The position numbers and the translations under genes are program-made. The notes under the pieces were generated by a model. The model saw only the letters and a list, made by a program, of their open reading frames with translations, ran no database searches and was not told the DNA's origin. This document shows positions 41,646 to 50,334 of a stretch of 64,000 nt of DNA, piece by piece. Position 1 is the stretch's first letter; the number at the start of each line of letters is the position of its first letter. Origin of the DNA: Halomonas llamarensis (GTDB lineage Bacteria > Pseudomonadota > Gammaproteobacteria > Pseudomonadales > Halomonadaceae); assembly GCF_023555005.1 (NCBI RefSeq), contig NZ_JAMJPJ010000006.1, forward strand, positions 1 to 64,000. Reading direction: 5' to 3'.

Positions 41646-42419
41646 CTAATCGTACAGTGCGTCGTCAACCATCGCTAATGCCTCAAGGCTAGGTCGTGCA
41701 AAATAAAAACCTTGTTGTACTGGAAACCCCAACGCTAATAAACAGCGTGATTCTTCCCGCGTTTCCACACCTTCGGCAACGAGCGAGACGTTAAGCTGTT
41801 CGGCAAGTGTTACGACACTGCTGAGAATAGCTTGCCGACGCGTGTCGGTATCGCACCCCATGACCAATGTACGGTCAATTTTGAGTGAGTCGGGGCGTAG
41901 GTCGGTGAGCAGGTCAAGATTGGCAAAGCCATTGCCAAAATCGTCCAGTGAAGTGGTGAATCCCATTGCGCGGTAGCTATCGATAATATTGCGCATGTGC
42001 TCGCGATCTTTCACTCGTTCGGTTTCGGTAATCTCAAAGTTGAGCCGTTCAATGGGCCAGCCAACCCGCTTCGACGTTTCCAGTGTCGCTTGAATACATG
42101 CCTCGGGTTCATACACCGCATTGGGTAAAAAGTTGATTGAGAGGCGCTCTTGCATATCGAGTTCACTGGCAATCTCGATCGCTTTAATGCGGCACTCTTG
42201 GTCAAAGCGGTACATCAAATCATCGGTGATTTGCGACAAAATACTGCCGGCGGATTCCCCTTTTGGACCGCGCACCAACGCTTCGTGATAAATAATGCGC
42301 CGTTTAGACACATCGACAATCGGCTGAAATGCCATGGTAAATGCAAACGGCACGGGGCGATCGCAGCGGTTGCAGTGGCCGTTAACCCGCGCACACTGCT
42401 GATTCGTCGAGCTATTCAT
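41646..42419 (-). CDS. Stand-alone EAL-domain c-di-GMP phosphodiesterase
   Basis: A 257-residue protein consisting almost wholly of one EAL domain. The catalytic set looks intact: YHEALVRG, Asn in INFLPN, FEITETE, SLDDFGNGFAN (the DDFGTGYSS loop in variant form), LKIDRTLV, VAEGVET and VQQGFYFARP. It has no transmembrane segment. The N-terminus has three cysteines in a C-x6-C-x2-C pattern (residues 9, 16 and 19), a possible metal or redox site. The ribosome site is weak. It lies 21 bases downstream of the DMT transporter gene's end on the same strand. Confidence 0.87.
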   Translation of the reverse strand: MNSSTNQQCARVNGHCNRCDRPVPFAFTMAFQPIVDVSKRRIIYHEALVRGPKGESAGSILSQITDDLMYRFDQECRIKAIEIASELDMQERLSINFLPNAVYEPEACIQATLETSKRVGWPIERLNFEITETERVKDREHMRNIIDSYRAMGFTTSLDDFGNGFANLDLLTDLRPDSLKIDRTLVMGCDTDTRRQAILSSVVTLAEQLNVSLVAEGVETREESRCLLALGFPVQQGFYFARPSLEALAMVDDALYD

Positions 42420-42440
42420 AGTAGTCTTAATTTACCCATA

Positions 42441-43394
42441 TTATGATGCTTTAGCATTATTTTGCGCTGTTTTGACGACTAATACTACGCCAATAATGGC
42501 GATAGCCATTCCTAAAAGCCCTAACCACGGCAGGCGTTCGTTAAACAGCCACCACGCCTGTAGCGCGGTAACCGGTGGTACTAAGTAAAACAGGCTAGCA
42601 ACTCGCGATGCTTCACCCTTTTTGATCAGTGCCATGAGTAACAAAATAGCGGTGATTGACAAAATGAGCACGAGCCAACCCAACGTTAAAATAAACGTAG
42701 GTGTCCAGCTAACTTGGCGTGTCTCAAACACTAGGGCGCCGCTACCCAGTAACAACGCTGCCGCCATGTACTGAATCGCCGTTCCCGGCAAGAGCGGCAT
42801 ATGCGTGCAGAACCGCTTTTGGTAGAGCGTGCCGATCGAAATCCCCAGGAGCGCAGCGGTAACACTCGCGAGCGCCCCAAGGCCAAAGCCGTCAAAGAGT
42901 GATTCCGTCGGATCGAGTTTGCTGCCTAGCACCAAGCTTATCCCCACGAGCCCTAATACCAGCCCTATCCATTGCCGCTTAGTCAGTGTTTCACCCAGTA
43001 GTGGGCCAGCGCAGGCGGCGGTTAAAAGCGGCTGAAGCCCGACTAGCAGTGACGCAAGCCCTGCAGGCATGCCCAAATAAATGCCGTAAAAAACACCGCC
43101 TAAATAAGTGCCGTGAACCAAGCAGCCCGTCACGGCAATATGCCCCCAAAGTGCTGGCGAGGTAGGCCAGGGTACACGCATGACCATCACCAATGGCAAA
43201 AGTAGCAACAGCGTGCAAATAAAACGGATAAACAAAAACGTAAACGGCTCCGCATAGGGCAAGCCGAATTTTGCCCCGATAAAGCCCGTACTCCATAGCA
43301 GCACAAACACAATGGGCATCGCCGCAAGCCCTAGTTCACCCGGTGTTGCATGGCGCAGCGAGTTCGCAAAGCGCGTCAGAGATGTATTGGCCAT
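42441..43394 (-). CDS. EamA/DMT-family transporter
   Basis: A 317-residue inner-membrane protein with about ten helices in two EamA repeats (first repeat about 22-150, second about 175-310). The opening FVLLWSTGFIGAKFGLPYAEPFTF (motif given in part as LLWSTGFIGAKFG) is typical of the RhaT/EamA exporters of amino acids and metabolites. The substrate is unknown. AAGGA lies before the ATG. It is upstream of the EAL gene on the same strand with a 21-base gap, so the two may be co-transcribed. Confidence 0.88.
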   Translation of the reverse strand: MANTSLTRFANSLRHATPGELGLAAMPIVFVLLWSTGFIGAKFGLPYAEPFTFLFIRFICTLLLLLPLVMVMRVPWPTSPALWGHIAVTGCLVHGTYLGGVFYGIYLGMPAGLASLLVGLQPLLTAACAGPLLGETLTKRQWIGLVLGLVGISLVLGSKLDPTESLFDGFGLGALASVTAALLGISIGTLYQKRFCTHMPLLPGTAIQYMAAALLLGSGALVFETRQVSWTPTFILTLGWLVLILSITAILLLMALIKKGEASRVASLFYLVPPVTALQAWWLFNERLPWLGLLGMAIAIIGVVLVVKTAQNNAKAS

Positions 43395-43532
43395 AAGATT
43401 CCTTTTTTACAAACTGTTACTTAAAAACTTGAACCTGATCCGAACACAGTCATCATAGAAGGTACGTTCGCAACGCATCTGCATAGCAACGTGCTTTTCC
43501 ACAACCATTTTGTTCACTACCAAGAGGTATCT

Positions 43533-43922
43533 ATGCAACGTTTGACGGCTCTATTTTCTGCAGCGCTTCTCGCCACTGGCTTAATGGCCACAGCAGCTCA
43601 CGCTCAGCAATCGCAAGACTCTGCACAAGATCCCATGGCAACCCAACAAGCACCGGTGCAGGACTTCTCAGATAATCAACTTCAGCAGTTTGCTGATGCC
43701 TCAAAAGAGATCGCGGTCGTTTCTCAAGAATATACTCAGCGTTTGCAGTCAGCAGAAGGTGAGCAAGCGCAGCAAGAGGTGCGTTCTGAGGCTAACGACA
43801 AAATGATCGAAATCGTTGAAGACAGCGGCCTAGACGTCGATACCTTTAATGCCATTGGTCAAGCGATTCAGCAAAATCCTGATATGATGCAGCGTGTTCA
43901 GGAAATGGCAGAGCAGTCGTAA
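43533..43922 (+). CDS. Secreted DUF4168 protein
   Basis: A 129-residue protein with a signal peptide cleaved after THAHA-like AAHA (about residue 24) and a Gln-rich mature part. The DUF4168 stretch is DFSDNQLQQFADASKEIAVV and a later AIGQAIQQNPDMMQRVQEM. The function of this family is unknown. AAGAGG precedes the ATG at 43533. It is a single-gene unit ending at a strong terminator. Confidence 0.8.
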   Translation: MQRLTALFSAALLATGLMATAAHAQQSQDSAQDPMATQQAPVQDFSDNQLQQFADASKEIAVVSQEYTQRLQSAEGEQAQQEVRSEANDKMIEIVEDSGLDVDTFNAIGQAIQQNPDMMQRVQEMAEQS

Positions 43923-44004
43923 TATCGGCTTTGCCAAGGCAGATTTCTCAGTCTGCCAGATTTTGCTTAAATAGCGAATCCCGTCAGCGTGGCTAACGCC
44001 GCCT

Positions 44005-44039
44005 AAAAGCCCGGCTCCTTTAAGGGGGTCGGGCTTTTT
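44005..44039 (+). terminator. Rho-independent terminator after the DUF4168 gene
   Basis: AAAAGCCCGGCTCC pairs with GGGGGTCGGGCTTTT (G-T pairs in the middle) around a short loop, followed by T residues. Confidence 0.85.
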
Positions 44040-44119
44040 GCGGCGTGCGCTTTACGTTTTCAGGTAGGCCTTCCAAACTGAGCAGTGTGATAATAATGGT
44101 CCATTTGTGAGGAGAGCGC

Positions 44120-46033
44120 ATGGACGTGGAACTTCTGGAAATTCGTCAGCACATGAGTCAGTTTCCGCCGTTTGACGCGCTGTCGGACGAATTGCTTGAT
44201 GTCATCGCGGAAAATATTGAAGTGCGCTATTTCAAAACCGGCAGCGATATTTTGCGTCTCAACGAGCCGGTTAATGAGCTTTGCTATATCCGTAGCGGTG
44301 CCGTCGAAGTATATCGCCGTCAGGGAGAGCTCTATAACCGGCTGGGTGAAGGCGATATCTTTGGCCATTTTAGTTTGCTACGTGATCACCGTGTGCGTTT
44401 TCCGGCCAAAGCCATTGAAGACACGCTGATTTACTTCATTCCTGAGACCGTATTTCAGCGCCTGTGTGAAAAAGATGAGCACTTTGCCGACTTCGTTGAG
44501 CTTGAAAGGCCGCGGCTAGAAAGTATTGCCGAAGAGCAGAAAAAATCCAATGACATGATGGTCACGCGGATTCGCAAACTATTGTCGCGTTACCCCGTCA
44601 TGGTGGAGATCACCACAACCGTACAGGCAGCCGCTCAGCAGATGAGCGAAGCCCAGGCATCGGCACTATTAGTGTTAAAGCGCGGCGCCGACGAGCCACG
44701 TTATAGTTTTAAAGATAGCGAAGGCGAGACCTGGCAGATGTACGGCATCATGACCGATAGTGATTTCCGTACAGGGGTGGTGGCAAAGGGACTTGATCCC
44801 TCAACGCCCATTGAGCAAGTCATTACGCCGCGGCTGATTACTGTGCAGTCGGATGTGTCGATATACGAAGCGATGCTGATCATGCTGCGCAACAACGTGC
44901 ATCATCTGCCGGTGCTTTATCGCCAACGCCCCGTGGGGGTGGTTCACCTATCGGATATTATCCGTTATGAAACCCACAGTGGTTTGTACTTGGTCAGTAA
45001 CATCTTCAACCAATCGAGCGTGGAGGGGTTAGCCCGCTTAGCGCCTGATGTCCGGGCGGCTTTTGTGCGAATGGTACAGGAGGGCGCGAACTCGCAGATG
45101 GTTGGCAGTGCCCTTTCCACCATAGGTCGTAGTTATACTCGTCGCCTGCTAGAGCTTGCCGAAGAGTCGCTCGGAGCGCCGCCGGTGCCCTATTGCTATA
45201 TGGTCAATGGTTCGATGGCGCGTAACGAACAAACCATCGTCACCGATCAGGATAACGCCCTCGTGCTTTCGGATGCGTTCGACCCTAAACAGCACGATGA
45301 CTACTTTTATCAGTTAGCTAAATTTGTCAGTGATGGCTTAGACGCCTGCGGTTACACCTACTGCAAGGGTGATGTGATGGCGACCAATACCAAGTGGCGC
45401 CAGCCTCTCAACGTGTGGAAACGCTATTTCCATGACTGGATGGCGAACCCTACGCCGGAAAAGCTACTGCATAGTTCGATCTTCTTTGATCTCGATAGCG
45501 CCTACGGCGAGGATGTGTACGTTGAACAATTGCAGGATCTTATCGCGACCCAAGCGCCTACATCACCGCTGTTTCTCGCCGCGTTGGGCCGTAATGCGCT
45601 TAACCGTACGCCACCGCTCGGTGTGTTCCGTACGTTTGTGATGGAGCAAGATGGCAAACATAACAACTCTATCAATCTGAAACGCCGCGGCACCGCCCCC
45701 ATGGTCGACCTTATACGCGTTCACGCACTCGCGTGCGGCTCCAAAGCGCAAAACTCGTTTGAGCGTCTGCAGGCCATCAACAATACCCAGCTACTCGCCA
45801 GCGGAGTGAGCGATAAGTTGAGCTATGCACTTGAGTTTTTATGCCTTTCGCGCATTCGCCACCAGATGATTGATCTGCAGGAGGAGCGCAACCCGGATAA
45901 TAATATTGAGCCAGAGAACGTAGAGAGTAATGAGCGCCACGGATTGAAAGACGCTTTTCAGGTGCTAAGTAACGCGCAAAAATTCCTCAAGTTTCGCTAC
46001 CCCATGCCGTCTAACCGGCAGGGGCGGCGCTAA
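44120..46033 (+). CDS. cNMP-binding / CBS pair / DUF294 nucleotidyltransferase-like protein
   Basis: A 637-residue cytoplasmic protein. Domains: cyclic-nucleotide-binding fold (about 10-130, LGEGDIFGHFSLL), a CBS pair (about 150-285, ending PVGVVHLSDIIRYET), a GlnD-like nucleotidyltransferase domain DUF294 (about 320-450, with GSMARNEQTIVTDQDNAL as catalytic motif, Asp residues present) and the DUF294 C-terminal helical domain (about 490-625). The architecture suggests a ligand-controlled nucleotidyl transfer, but no reaction is proved for this family. The next gene, an exonuclease, begins at its stop codon (TAATG), a pairing that recurs in proteobacteria and implies joint function. Confidence 0.88.
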   Translation: MDVELLEIRQHMSQFPPFDALSDELLDVIAENIEVRYFKTGSDILRLNEPVNELCYIRSGAVEVYRRQGELYNRLGEGDIFGHFSLLRDHRVRFPAKAIEDTLIYFIPETVFQRLCEKDEHFADFVELERPRLESIAEEQKKSNDMMVTRIRKLLSRYPVMVEITTTVQAAAQQMSEAQASALLVLKRGADEPRYSFKDSEGETWQMYGIMTDSDFRTGVVAKGLDPSTPIEQVITPRLITVQSDVSIYEAMLIMLRNNVHHLPVLYRQRPVGVVHLSDIIRYETHSGLYLVSNIFNQSSVEGLARLAPDVRAAFVRMVQEGANSQMVGSALSTIGRSYTRRLLELAEESLGAPPVPYCYMVNGSMARNEQTIVTDQDNALVLSDAFDPKQHDDYFYQLAKFVSDGLDACGYTYCKGDVMATNTKWRQPLNVWKRYFHDWMANPTPEKLLHSSIFFDLDSAYGEDVYVEQLQDLIATQAPTSPLFLAALGRNALNRTPPLGVFRTFVMEQDGKHNNSINLKRRGTAPMVDLIRVHALACGSKAQNSFERLQAINNTQLLASGVSDKLSYALEFLCLSRIRHQMIDLQEERNPDNNIEPENVESNERHGLKDAFQVLSNAQKFLKFRYPMPSNRQGRR

Positions 46034-46764
46034 TGGTTGGCATTCGGCCGCGGAAAAAAATCGCTCAGGCGGATTGGAACGCCTATATGCAACAACGTGC
46101 CAAGGGCGCTAACGATCCTGAGATAGCACGCTTTTTTAGCACGCCGCTGCCCGCCGCCGATACGCCAATCGATGAGGTGCCGATGGTGGCACTGGATATG
46201 GAAACGACCGGGCTCGATGAACGCCGCCATGCGATTGTGAGTATCGGGATGGTGCCGTTTACGCTTAGTCGCATTATGTTATCTGAGCGCCGCTACTGGG
46301 TAGTAAAACCTCCACTCCCGCGTCCGCTCTCAGCGTCTTCGGTGACGTATCATCATATTACCCATTCAGAAATTGCCCATGCGCCGGATTTAAACGAGAT
46401 ATTAGCGCCAATGTTGGAAACGCTAGCCGGGCGATTGGTGGTAGTGCATTTTCGCAATATTGAACGACCGTTTTTGGACGCCGCGGTAAAAGCCAGACGC
46501 GGTGAAAGCGTGCTGTTTCCGATGATTGATACGATGTCGCTCGAAGCGCGTTTGCATCGCCAATCGCTGTGGGCGCGCTTTCGCCGCTGGGTAGGGCGCC
46601 CACCGGTTTCTATTCGTTTAAACGCCAGCCGCGAACGTTACGGGCTACCGGTTTACCAAGGCCACCACGCCTTGATAGATGCCCTCGCCACGGCTGAGTT
46701 ATTGCAGGCACAAATTGCCACTCACTACGACGCTAAAACGCCGCTACGCGCGCTTTGGTGTTAG
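46033..46764 (+). CDS. DnaQ-like 3'-5' exonuclease
   Basis: A 243-residue DEDDh-type nuclease. The ExoI motif is ALDMETTGLD (about residues 53-62), ExoII is in VVHFRNIERPFLD, where Arg replaces the more usual small residue, and ExoIII is HHALIDALATAEL. These carry all four acidic metal ligands and the general-base His. Its ATG shares a base with the stop of the preceding CBS/nucleotidyltransferase gene, so translation is coupled. It may degrade a nucleic acid or a small signalling nucleotide; sequence does not decide. Confidence 0.87.
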   Translation: MVGIRPRKKIAQADWNAYMQQRAKGANDPEIARFFSTPLPAADTPIDEVPMVALDMETTGLDERRHAIVSIGMVPFTLSRIMLSERRYWVVKPPLPRPLSASSVTYHHITHSEIAHAPDLNEILAPMLETLAGRLVVVHFRNIERPFLDAAVKARRGESVLFPMIDTMSLEARLHRQSLWARFRRWVGRPPVSIRLNASRERYGLPVYQGHHALIDALATAELLQAQIATHYDAKTPLRALWC

Positions 46765-46783
46765 TGCATAATGGCGCACCGTT

Positions 46784-46839
46784 GGTAAAACGGTAAAACG
46801 GTAAAACGGTAAAACGGTAAAACGGTAAAACGGTAAAAC
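46784..46839. repeat. Seven perfect tandem copies of an 8-bp unit
   Basis: GGTAAAAC is repeated seven times without a mismatch, beginning 20 bases after the exonuclease stop and ending before the minus-strand terminator. It lies outside coding sequence. A perfect 8-bp array is prone to slippage and could vary in copy number between strains. Confidence 0.97.
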
Positions 46840-46865
46840 GGAGAAGCGATAACCATAAACAAGCA

Positions 46866-46896
46866 CAAAAAAAAAGGGCAGCCTAAAGGCTGCCCT
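46866..46896 (-). terminator. Rho-independent terminator of the BCCT gene
   Basis: On the minus strand, AGGGCAGCCT-TT-AGGCTGCCCT is followed by nine T residues. It lies 56 bases downstream of the BCCT stop. On the plus strand the hairpin lacks a T tail. Confidence 0.9.
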
Positions 46897-46951
46897 AGTT
46901 GTTGAAGCGATACGTCATTAAAAATATGAGTTATCGAGATTGCCGCCTGTT

Positions 46952-48619
46952 TTATTTAGCTCGCGGTTCGCTCATTAGCCCTTTGACGATGGCGTAGCAA
47001 CCTACCAATAGCACCAGCGTGAAAGGCAGGCCGGTGGTCAGTGCCGCCGTTTGCAAAGCGGCGAGACCGCCACCCAGCAGTAGAGCGATTGCCAGCGCCC
47101 CCTCGATCAGGGCCCAGAAAATGCGCTGTGGTTTTGGAGCATCCACCTTACCACCGGCGGTAATCGAGTCAATTACCAGTGAACCGGAGTCCGACGAAGT
47201 GATGAAGAACACGATCACCAGCGTAATACCGACAAAGGAGGTAATGGCGGTTAGCGGCAAGTGCTCTAGCATGGTGAAAAGCTGCAGTTCCAGCGCGGCA
47301 TCCTGTACTTCGGTGATGCCAGAATTTACCACCTGATCAATGGCAGTGGTGCCAAAGGCGGTCATCCATACCACTGAGGCCAACGTCGGCACCAGCAGCA
47401 CTGAGATCAAGAATTCACGCACGGTACGACCACGGCTGACGCGGGCGATAAACATACCCACAAACGGCGACCACGCGATCCACCAAGCCCAATAGAAGGC
47501 CGTCCAGCCTTGGCTAAAGTTGGCATCTTCACGCCCGAACGGCATGGAGAGCGCCGACAAATGGGTCACATAGCCGATCAAGTTGTCGACCACGCCGGTC
47601 GCGATCATTAGCGTTGGGCCGACGATGATAACGAACAACAGCAATAGAGCAGCGAGCACCATGTTGAGCTGCGAGAGGCGCTGCACACCCTTGTCGACAC
47701 CGAGCAAGATAGAACCCAGCGCTACAAGAGTAATCCCTAGAATCAGCAGCACCAGTGTGGTGTCGCCGGAAGGGATACCGAACAAATAATCAAGCCCCCC
47801 GGCCGCCTGAGTGGCGCCGATACCCAGCGAGGTGGTCAGGCCAAACAGAGTGGCGAACACCGCCAGGATGTCAATACAGTGCCCTGGCCAGCCCCAAATA
47901 CGCTCACCCAGAATCGGGTAGAAAATCGAGCGCATGGTCAGCGGCAGGCCCTTGTTGAAGGCAAAGATTGCCAGCGACAGGCCGACGATGGCGTAGGCAC
48001 CCCAGGGGTGAAAGCCCCAGTGGAAAATAGTGGCGGCCATGCTTAAATCGATGGCGCCGGCCTGGTCTCCTGCGGCAGCCCCCAGCGGAGCCCAGTCGGT
48101 GCGTATGCCATTTTCGCCCATGCTGATACCGCCCATGGCGGTGCCGTAGTGGCCCAGCGGCTCGGACACACCATAGAACATCAGACCAATGCCCATGCCA
48201 GCAGCGAACAGCATCGAGAACCAACCGGCGTAGCCGAAGTCCGGCTTTGCATCAGCGCCGCCGATGCGCACCTTACCCATCGGGGTGAAGATCAGCACAA
48301 TGGCCAGCACTACAAAAACATTAGCCCCGAGTATAAAGAACCAGCCCAGGTTGGTGGTCAGGAAGCTAAACATGCTGTTGAAGATCGGCTCCATCTGATC
48401 CTGCAAGGCCAGCGTCAGGATCACAAACAGCAGAATGACAATCGAAGAGAAGAGGAAGACCTTGCCGTGAAGGTCCACGTCGATCCCCATCGGAGAGGCG
48501 GTTATGTTGTCCTGACCGATCACGTAATCGGTATCAATTAAGTTTGACGCGCCTTCAGGCGCCGGAATACCTTCTGACGATGGTTTATCGTCATCAGGCC
48601 GTTGTGTGTTTTTTTCCAC
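46952..48619 (-). CDS. BCCT-family glycine betaine/choline carrier
   Basis: A 555-residue secondary transporter with about twelve helices and a charged, Pro-rich N-terminal tail. Family motifs are GMGIGLMFYGVSEPLGH in helix 3 and FYWAWWIAWSPFVGMFIARVSRGRT in helix 8 (quoted in part), with the Trp-rich betaine site. The Gly in GMGIG, where choline carriers often have Asp, favours a betaine-type, sodium-coupled carrier; this is inference from BetP work. The start is a GTG at 48619 with GGAG upstream. It belongs to the osmoprotection block and lies downstream of uspA. Confidence 0.92.
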   Translation of the reverse strand: MEKNTQRPDDDKPSSEGIPAPEGASNLIDTDYVIGQDNITASPMGIDVDLHGKVFLFSSIVILLFVILTLALQDQMEPIFNSMFSFLTTNLGWFFILGANVFVVLAIVLIFTPMGKVRIGGADAKPDFGYAGWFSMLFAAGMGIGLMFYGVSEPLGHYGTAMGGISMGENGIRTDWAPLGAAAGDQAGAIDLSMAATIFHWGFHPWGAYAIVGLSLAIFAFNKGLPLTMRSIFYPILGERIWGWPGHCIDILAVFATLFGLTTSLGIGATQAAGGLDYLFGIPSGDTTLVLLILGITLVALGSILLGVDKGVQRLSQLNMVLAALLLLFVIIVGPTLMIATGVVDNLIGYVTHLSALSMPFGREDANFSQGWTAFYWAWWIAWSPFVGMFIARVSRGRTVREFLISVLLVPTLASVVWMTAFGTTAIDQVVNSGITEVQDAALELQLFTMLEHLPLTAITSFVGITLVIVFFITSSDSGSLVIDSITAGGKVDAPKPQRIFWALIEGALAIALLLGGGLAALQTAALTTGLPFTLVLLVGCYAIVKGLMSEPRAK

Positions 48620-48715
48620 GAGATATCTCCGTAGCACGACAAGTTAACGTTGCTTTTATCGGCGCAAAAGTCAATTCAAAGCGTGCGCTGTTAAGCGCAA
48701 GTCGTAAAACACGCG

Positions 48716-49135
48716 TTAATGCGGTCTTACCAGAAAAACAGAGGCATCTGTATGGGTAGCAATCTTACCGCCGTGGGCGGGCATGACGGCGTCAAGTTTT
48801 TTCGGCAGGTGGGTGGCCATGATGATCAGATCAGCACCGATCTCATCAATGGCGTTTACCAGGATGTCGTCAAGGTTGGCCACCGGGTCCGTCGAGCCAT
48901 ATACCTTGGCCGTTACAGGTTGCCCATGCACGCCGTGGCGCTTTTGCGCGAAAGCGTCGAGTTTTTGCTCGTATTCATTCGGGGTGCGTGCAACGCTATT
49001 GGGGGTGTTGGAGGTGACGCCAACGTAGGTGATTTTAGCGTCGTAATGTTTGGCCATATCGGCAACAACATCAAGTGCTGGCTCCAGCACGTCGATGTGC
49101 GCCAGGTCAATGGGCACCATAATGTGCTTAAACAT
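48716..49135 (-). CDS. Universal stress protein, UspA family
   Basis: A 139-residue Usp-fold protein. It begins FKHIMVPIDLAHID and ends with LIIMATHLPKKLDAVMPAHGGKIATHTDASVFLV (only the segments LIIMATHLPKK and GGKIATHTDASVFLV matter), containing the ATP-binding glycine motif. Its place between a betaine-binding protein gene and a BCCT carrier gene recalls TeaD of Halomonas elongata, a Usp protein regulating ectoine uptake, so a role in tuning solute uptake is a reasonable inference. TAAGGAG precedes the ATG. Confidence 0.9.
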   Translation of the reverse strand: MFKHIMVPIDLAHIDVLEPALDVVADMAKHYDAKITYVGVTSNTPNSVARTPNEYEQKLDAFAQKRHGVHGQPVTAKVYGSTDPVANLDDILVNAIDEIGADLIIMATHLPKKLDAVMPAHGGKIATHTDASVFLVRPH

Positions 49136-49177
49136 ATAAGACTCCTTAGCTATTTAGGCGATGGTTCTTACCCCAAC

Positions 49178-49202
49178 GCGGCCACACGGAAAGTGTGGCC
49201 GC
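49178..49202 (-). terminator. Strong hairpin between opuAC and uspA
   Basis: Perfect 10-bp arms GCGGCCACAC and GTGTGGCCGC around a five-base loop. There is no T tail on either strand, so it may be an mRNA-stabilising or processing hairpin, or a weak terminator, between two same-strand genes. Confidence 0.4.
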
Positions 49203-49224
49203 TTAACCGTATGTTTAACCGGTT

Positions 49225-50103
49225 TTACGACTCGCCGTTAACCCACTCGTCAACGATATCTTGGTTGTTTTCAACCCACTGTTTGGCGCTTTCGTAAGGG
49301 TCTGCACCGTCTTCACGGTTCATGAGCATGACTTCGCCCATTTGCTCGGGCGTCCACTCAAACGCGTCTAAAATGGCGTAGGCTTCAGGCATATCGTCGC
49401 CTAAACCTTCGCGAACCACGGTGTGAATTTGTTCGGCACCGCCGTAGACGTTTTTGGGGTCATCAAGATATTTCAGATCCCAGCGCGAGAATTTCCAGTG
49501 CGGTGTCCAACCGGTCACGACCACGTCTTCTTCGTTCTGGATCGCGCTTGCCAGCGCCGCCGTCATGGTGGCACCGCTGCCGCTGCGCAGGTTTAGGTCA
49601 AGGTCATAGGTATCCACTACCTTTTCGGTGAGGCCCATCAAGCCCGCACCGGGGTCAATACCAATGATCTCGCCACTGAAGCTCTCAGCGTGCTCGTTAA
49701 GCTCAGGGATAGAATCAATATCAGAATAAGCGGGGACGACCAAGCCAAGCTTAGTGCCATCTAGATTGGCGCCTAAGTCTTCGATATCGCCGCCAAGGCG
49801 CTCCATGTAGTCGGCGTGCGTGGTGGGAAGCCATGCCGCGACGATGGCATCGGCATCACCGGTCGCGAGGGCTTGAAACATTGCCGCAGCGGAAAGTGAT
49901 GTCAGGTCAACCTCGTAGCCTTCCTGCTCAAGTACGGCCGCGATGACGTTAGTGGAGGCTACCTCGGATGACCACTCAACATAGGCCAAGTTAATGCTGT
50001 TGTGGTCGTCTGCCTGGACGGCGCTGCCAGCTGCGAGGCCAGCACCGGCGACTAGGGCAAGTGCAGCTAAACGGACGTGGTGATTTAAAATGTGTTTTTT
50101 CAT
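49225..50103 (-). CDS. opuAC: Glycine-betaine-type ABC substrate-binding protein
   Basis: A 292-residue periplasmic binding protein of the OpuAC/ProX family. It has a signal peptide (about 1-31, AVQA-DD), AYVEWSSEVASTNV near the start, the site loop VAAWLPTTHADYM, IIGIDPGAGLM and VVTGWTPHWKFSRWDLKYLDDP, with the tryptophans that cage the quaternary ammonium. AAGGA precedes the ATG. Unusually it is separated from the permease gene by 231 bases containing a terminator and a repeat array, so its level may be set independently of the ATPase and permease. Confidence 0.92.
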   Translation of the reverse strand: MKKHILNHHVRLAALALVAGAGLAAGSAVQADDHNSINLAYVEWSSEVASTNVIAAVLEQEGYEVDLTSLSAAAMFQALATGDADAIVAAWLPTTHADYMERLGGDIEDLGANLDGTKLGLVVPAYSDIDSIPELNEHAESFSGEIIGIDPGAGLMGLTEKVVDTYDLDLNLRSGSGATMTAALASAIQNEEDVVVTGWTPHWKFSRWDLKYLDDPKNVYGGAEQIHTVVREGLGDDMPEAYAILDAFEWTPEQMGEVMLMNREDGADPYESAKQWVENNQDIVDEWVNGES

Positions 50104-50143
50104 TCAGTGATCCTTCTTTTGGTTGATCGTCGTAAGCGTTACG

Positions 50144-50195
50144 AACTGATGCTAAGAACTAATGTTAAGAACGAACACTAAGAACTAACGCTAAG
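50144..50195. repeat. Four degenerate tandem copies of a 13-bp unit
   Basis: Copies begin at 50144, 50157, 50170 and 50183: AACTGATGCTAAG, AACTAATGTTAAG, AACGAACACTAAG and AACTAACGCTAAG. All keep AAC at the start and TAAG at the end. The array lies 41-92 bases upstream of the binding-protein gene (minus strand), inside its likely promoter or 5' leader. Confidence 0.93.
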
Positions 50196-50246
50196 TAAGC
50201 AATTCAAAGGTTACTAATTGCGTATGACCTACCTATCATGGTTGTG

Positions 50247-50271
50247 AAAAAGCCCCTAATCAAGGGGCTTT
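50247..50271 (-). terminator. Rho-independent terminator between permease and binding-protein genes
   Basis: On the minus strand AAAGCCCCT and AGGGGCTTT enclose a short loop and are followed by T residues. It would stop transcription leaving the permease gene before opuAC. Confidence 0.85.
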
Positions 50272-50334
50272 CTCAACGAGGGTTCTCAACGCGTGCTTTC
50301 AATGCGACAAAAACGCTTGAGAAAAGGGCGCCTA

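Noticed and set aside
46784-46839. CRISPR array
   Set aside because: The 8-bp units are contiguous with no spacers, and there are no cas genes.
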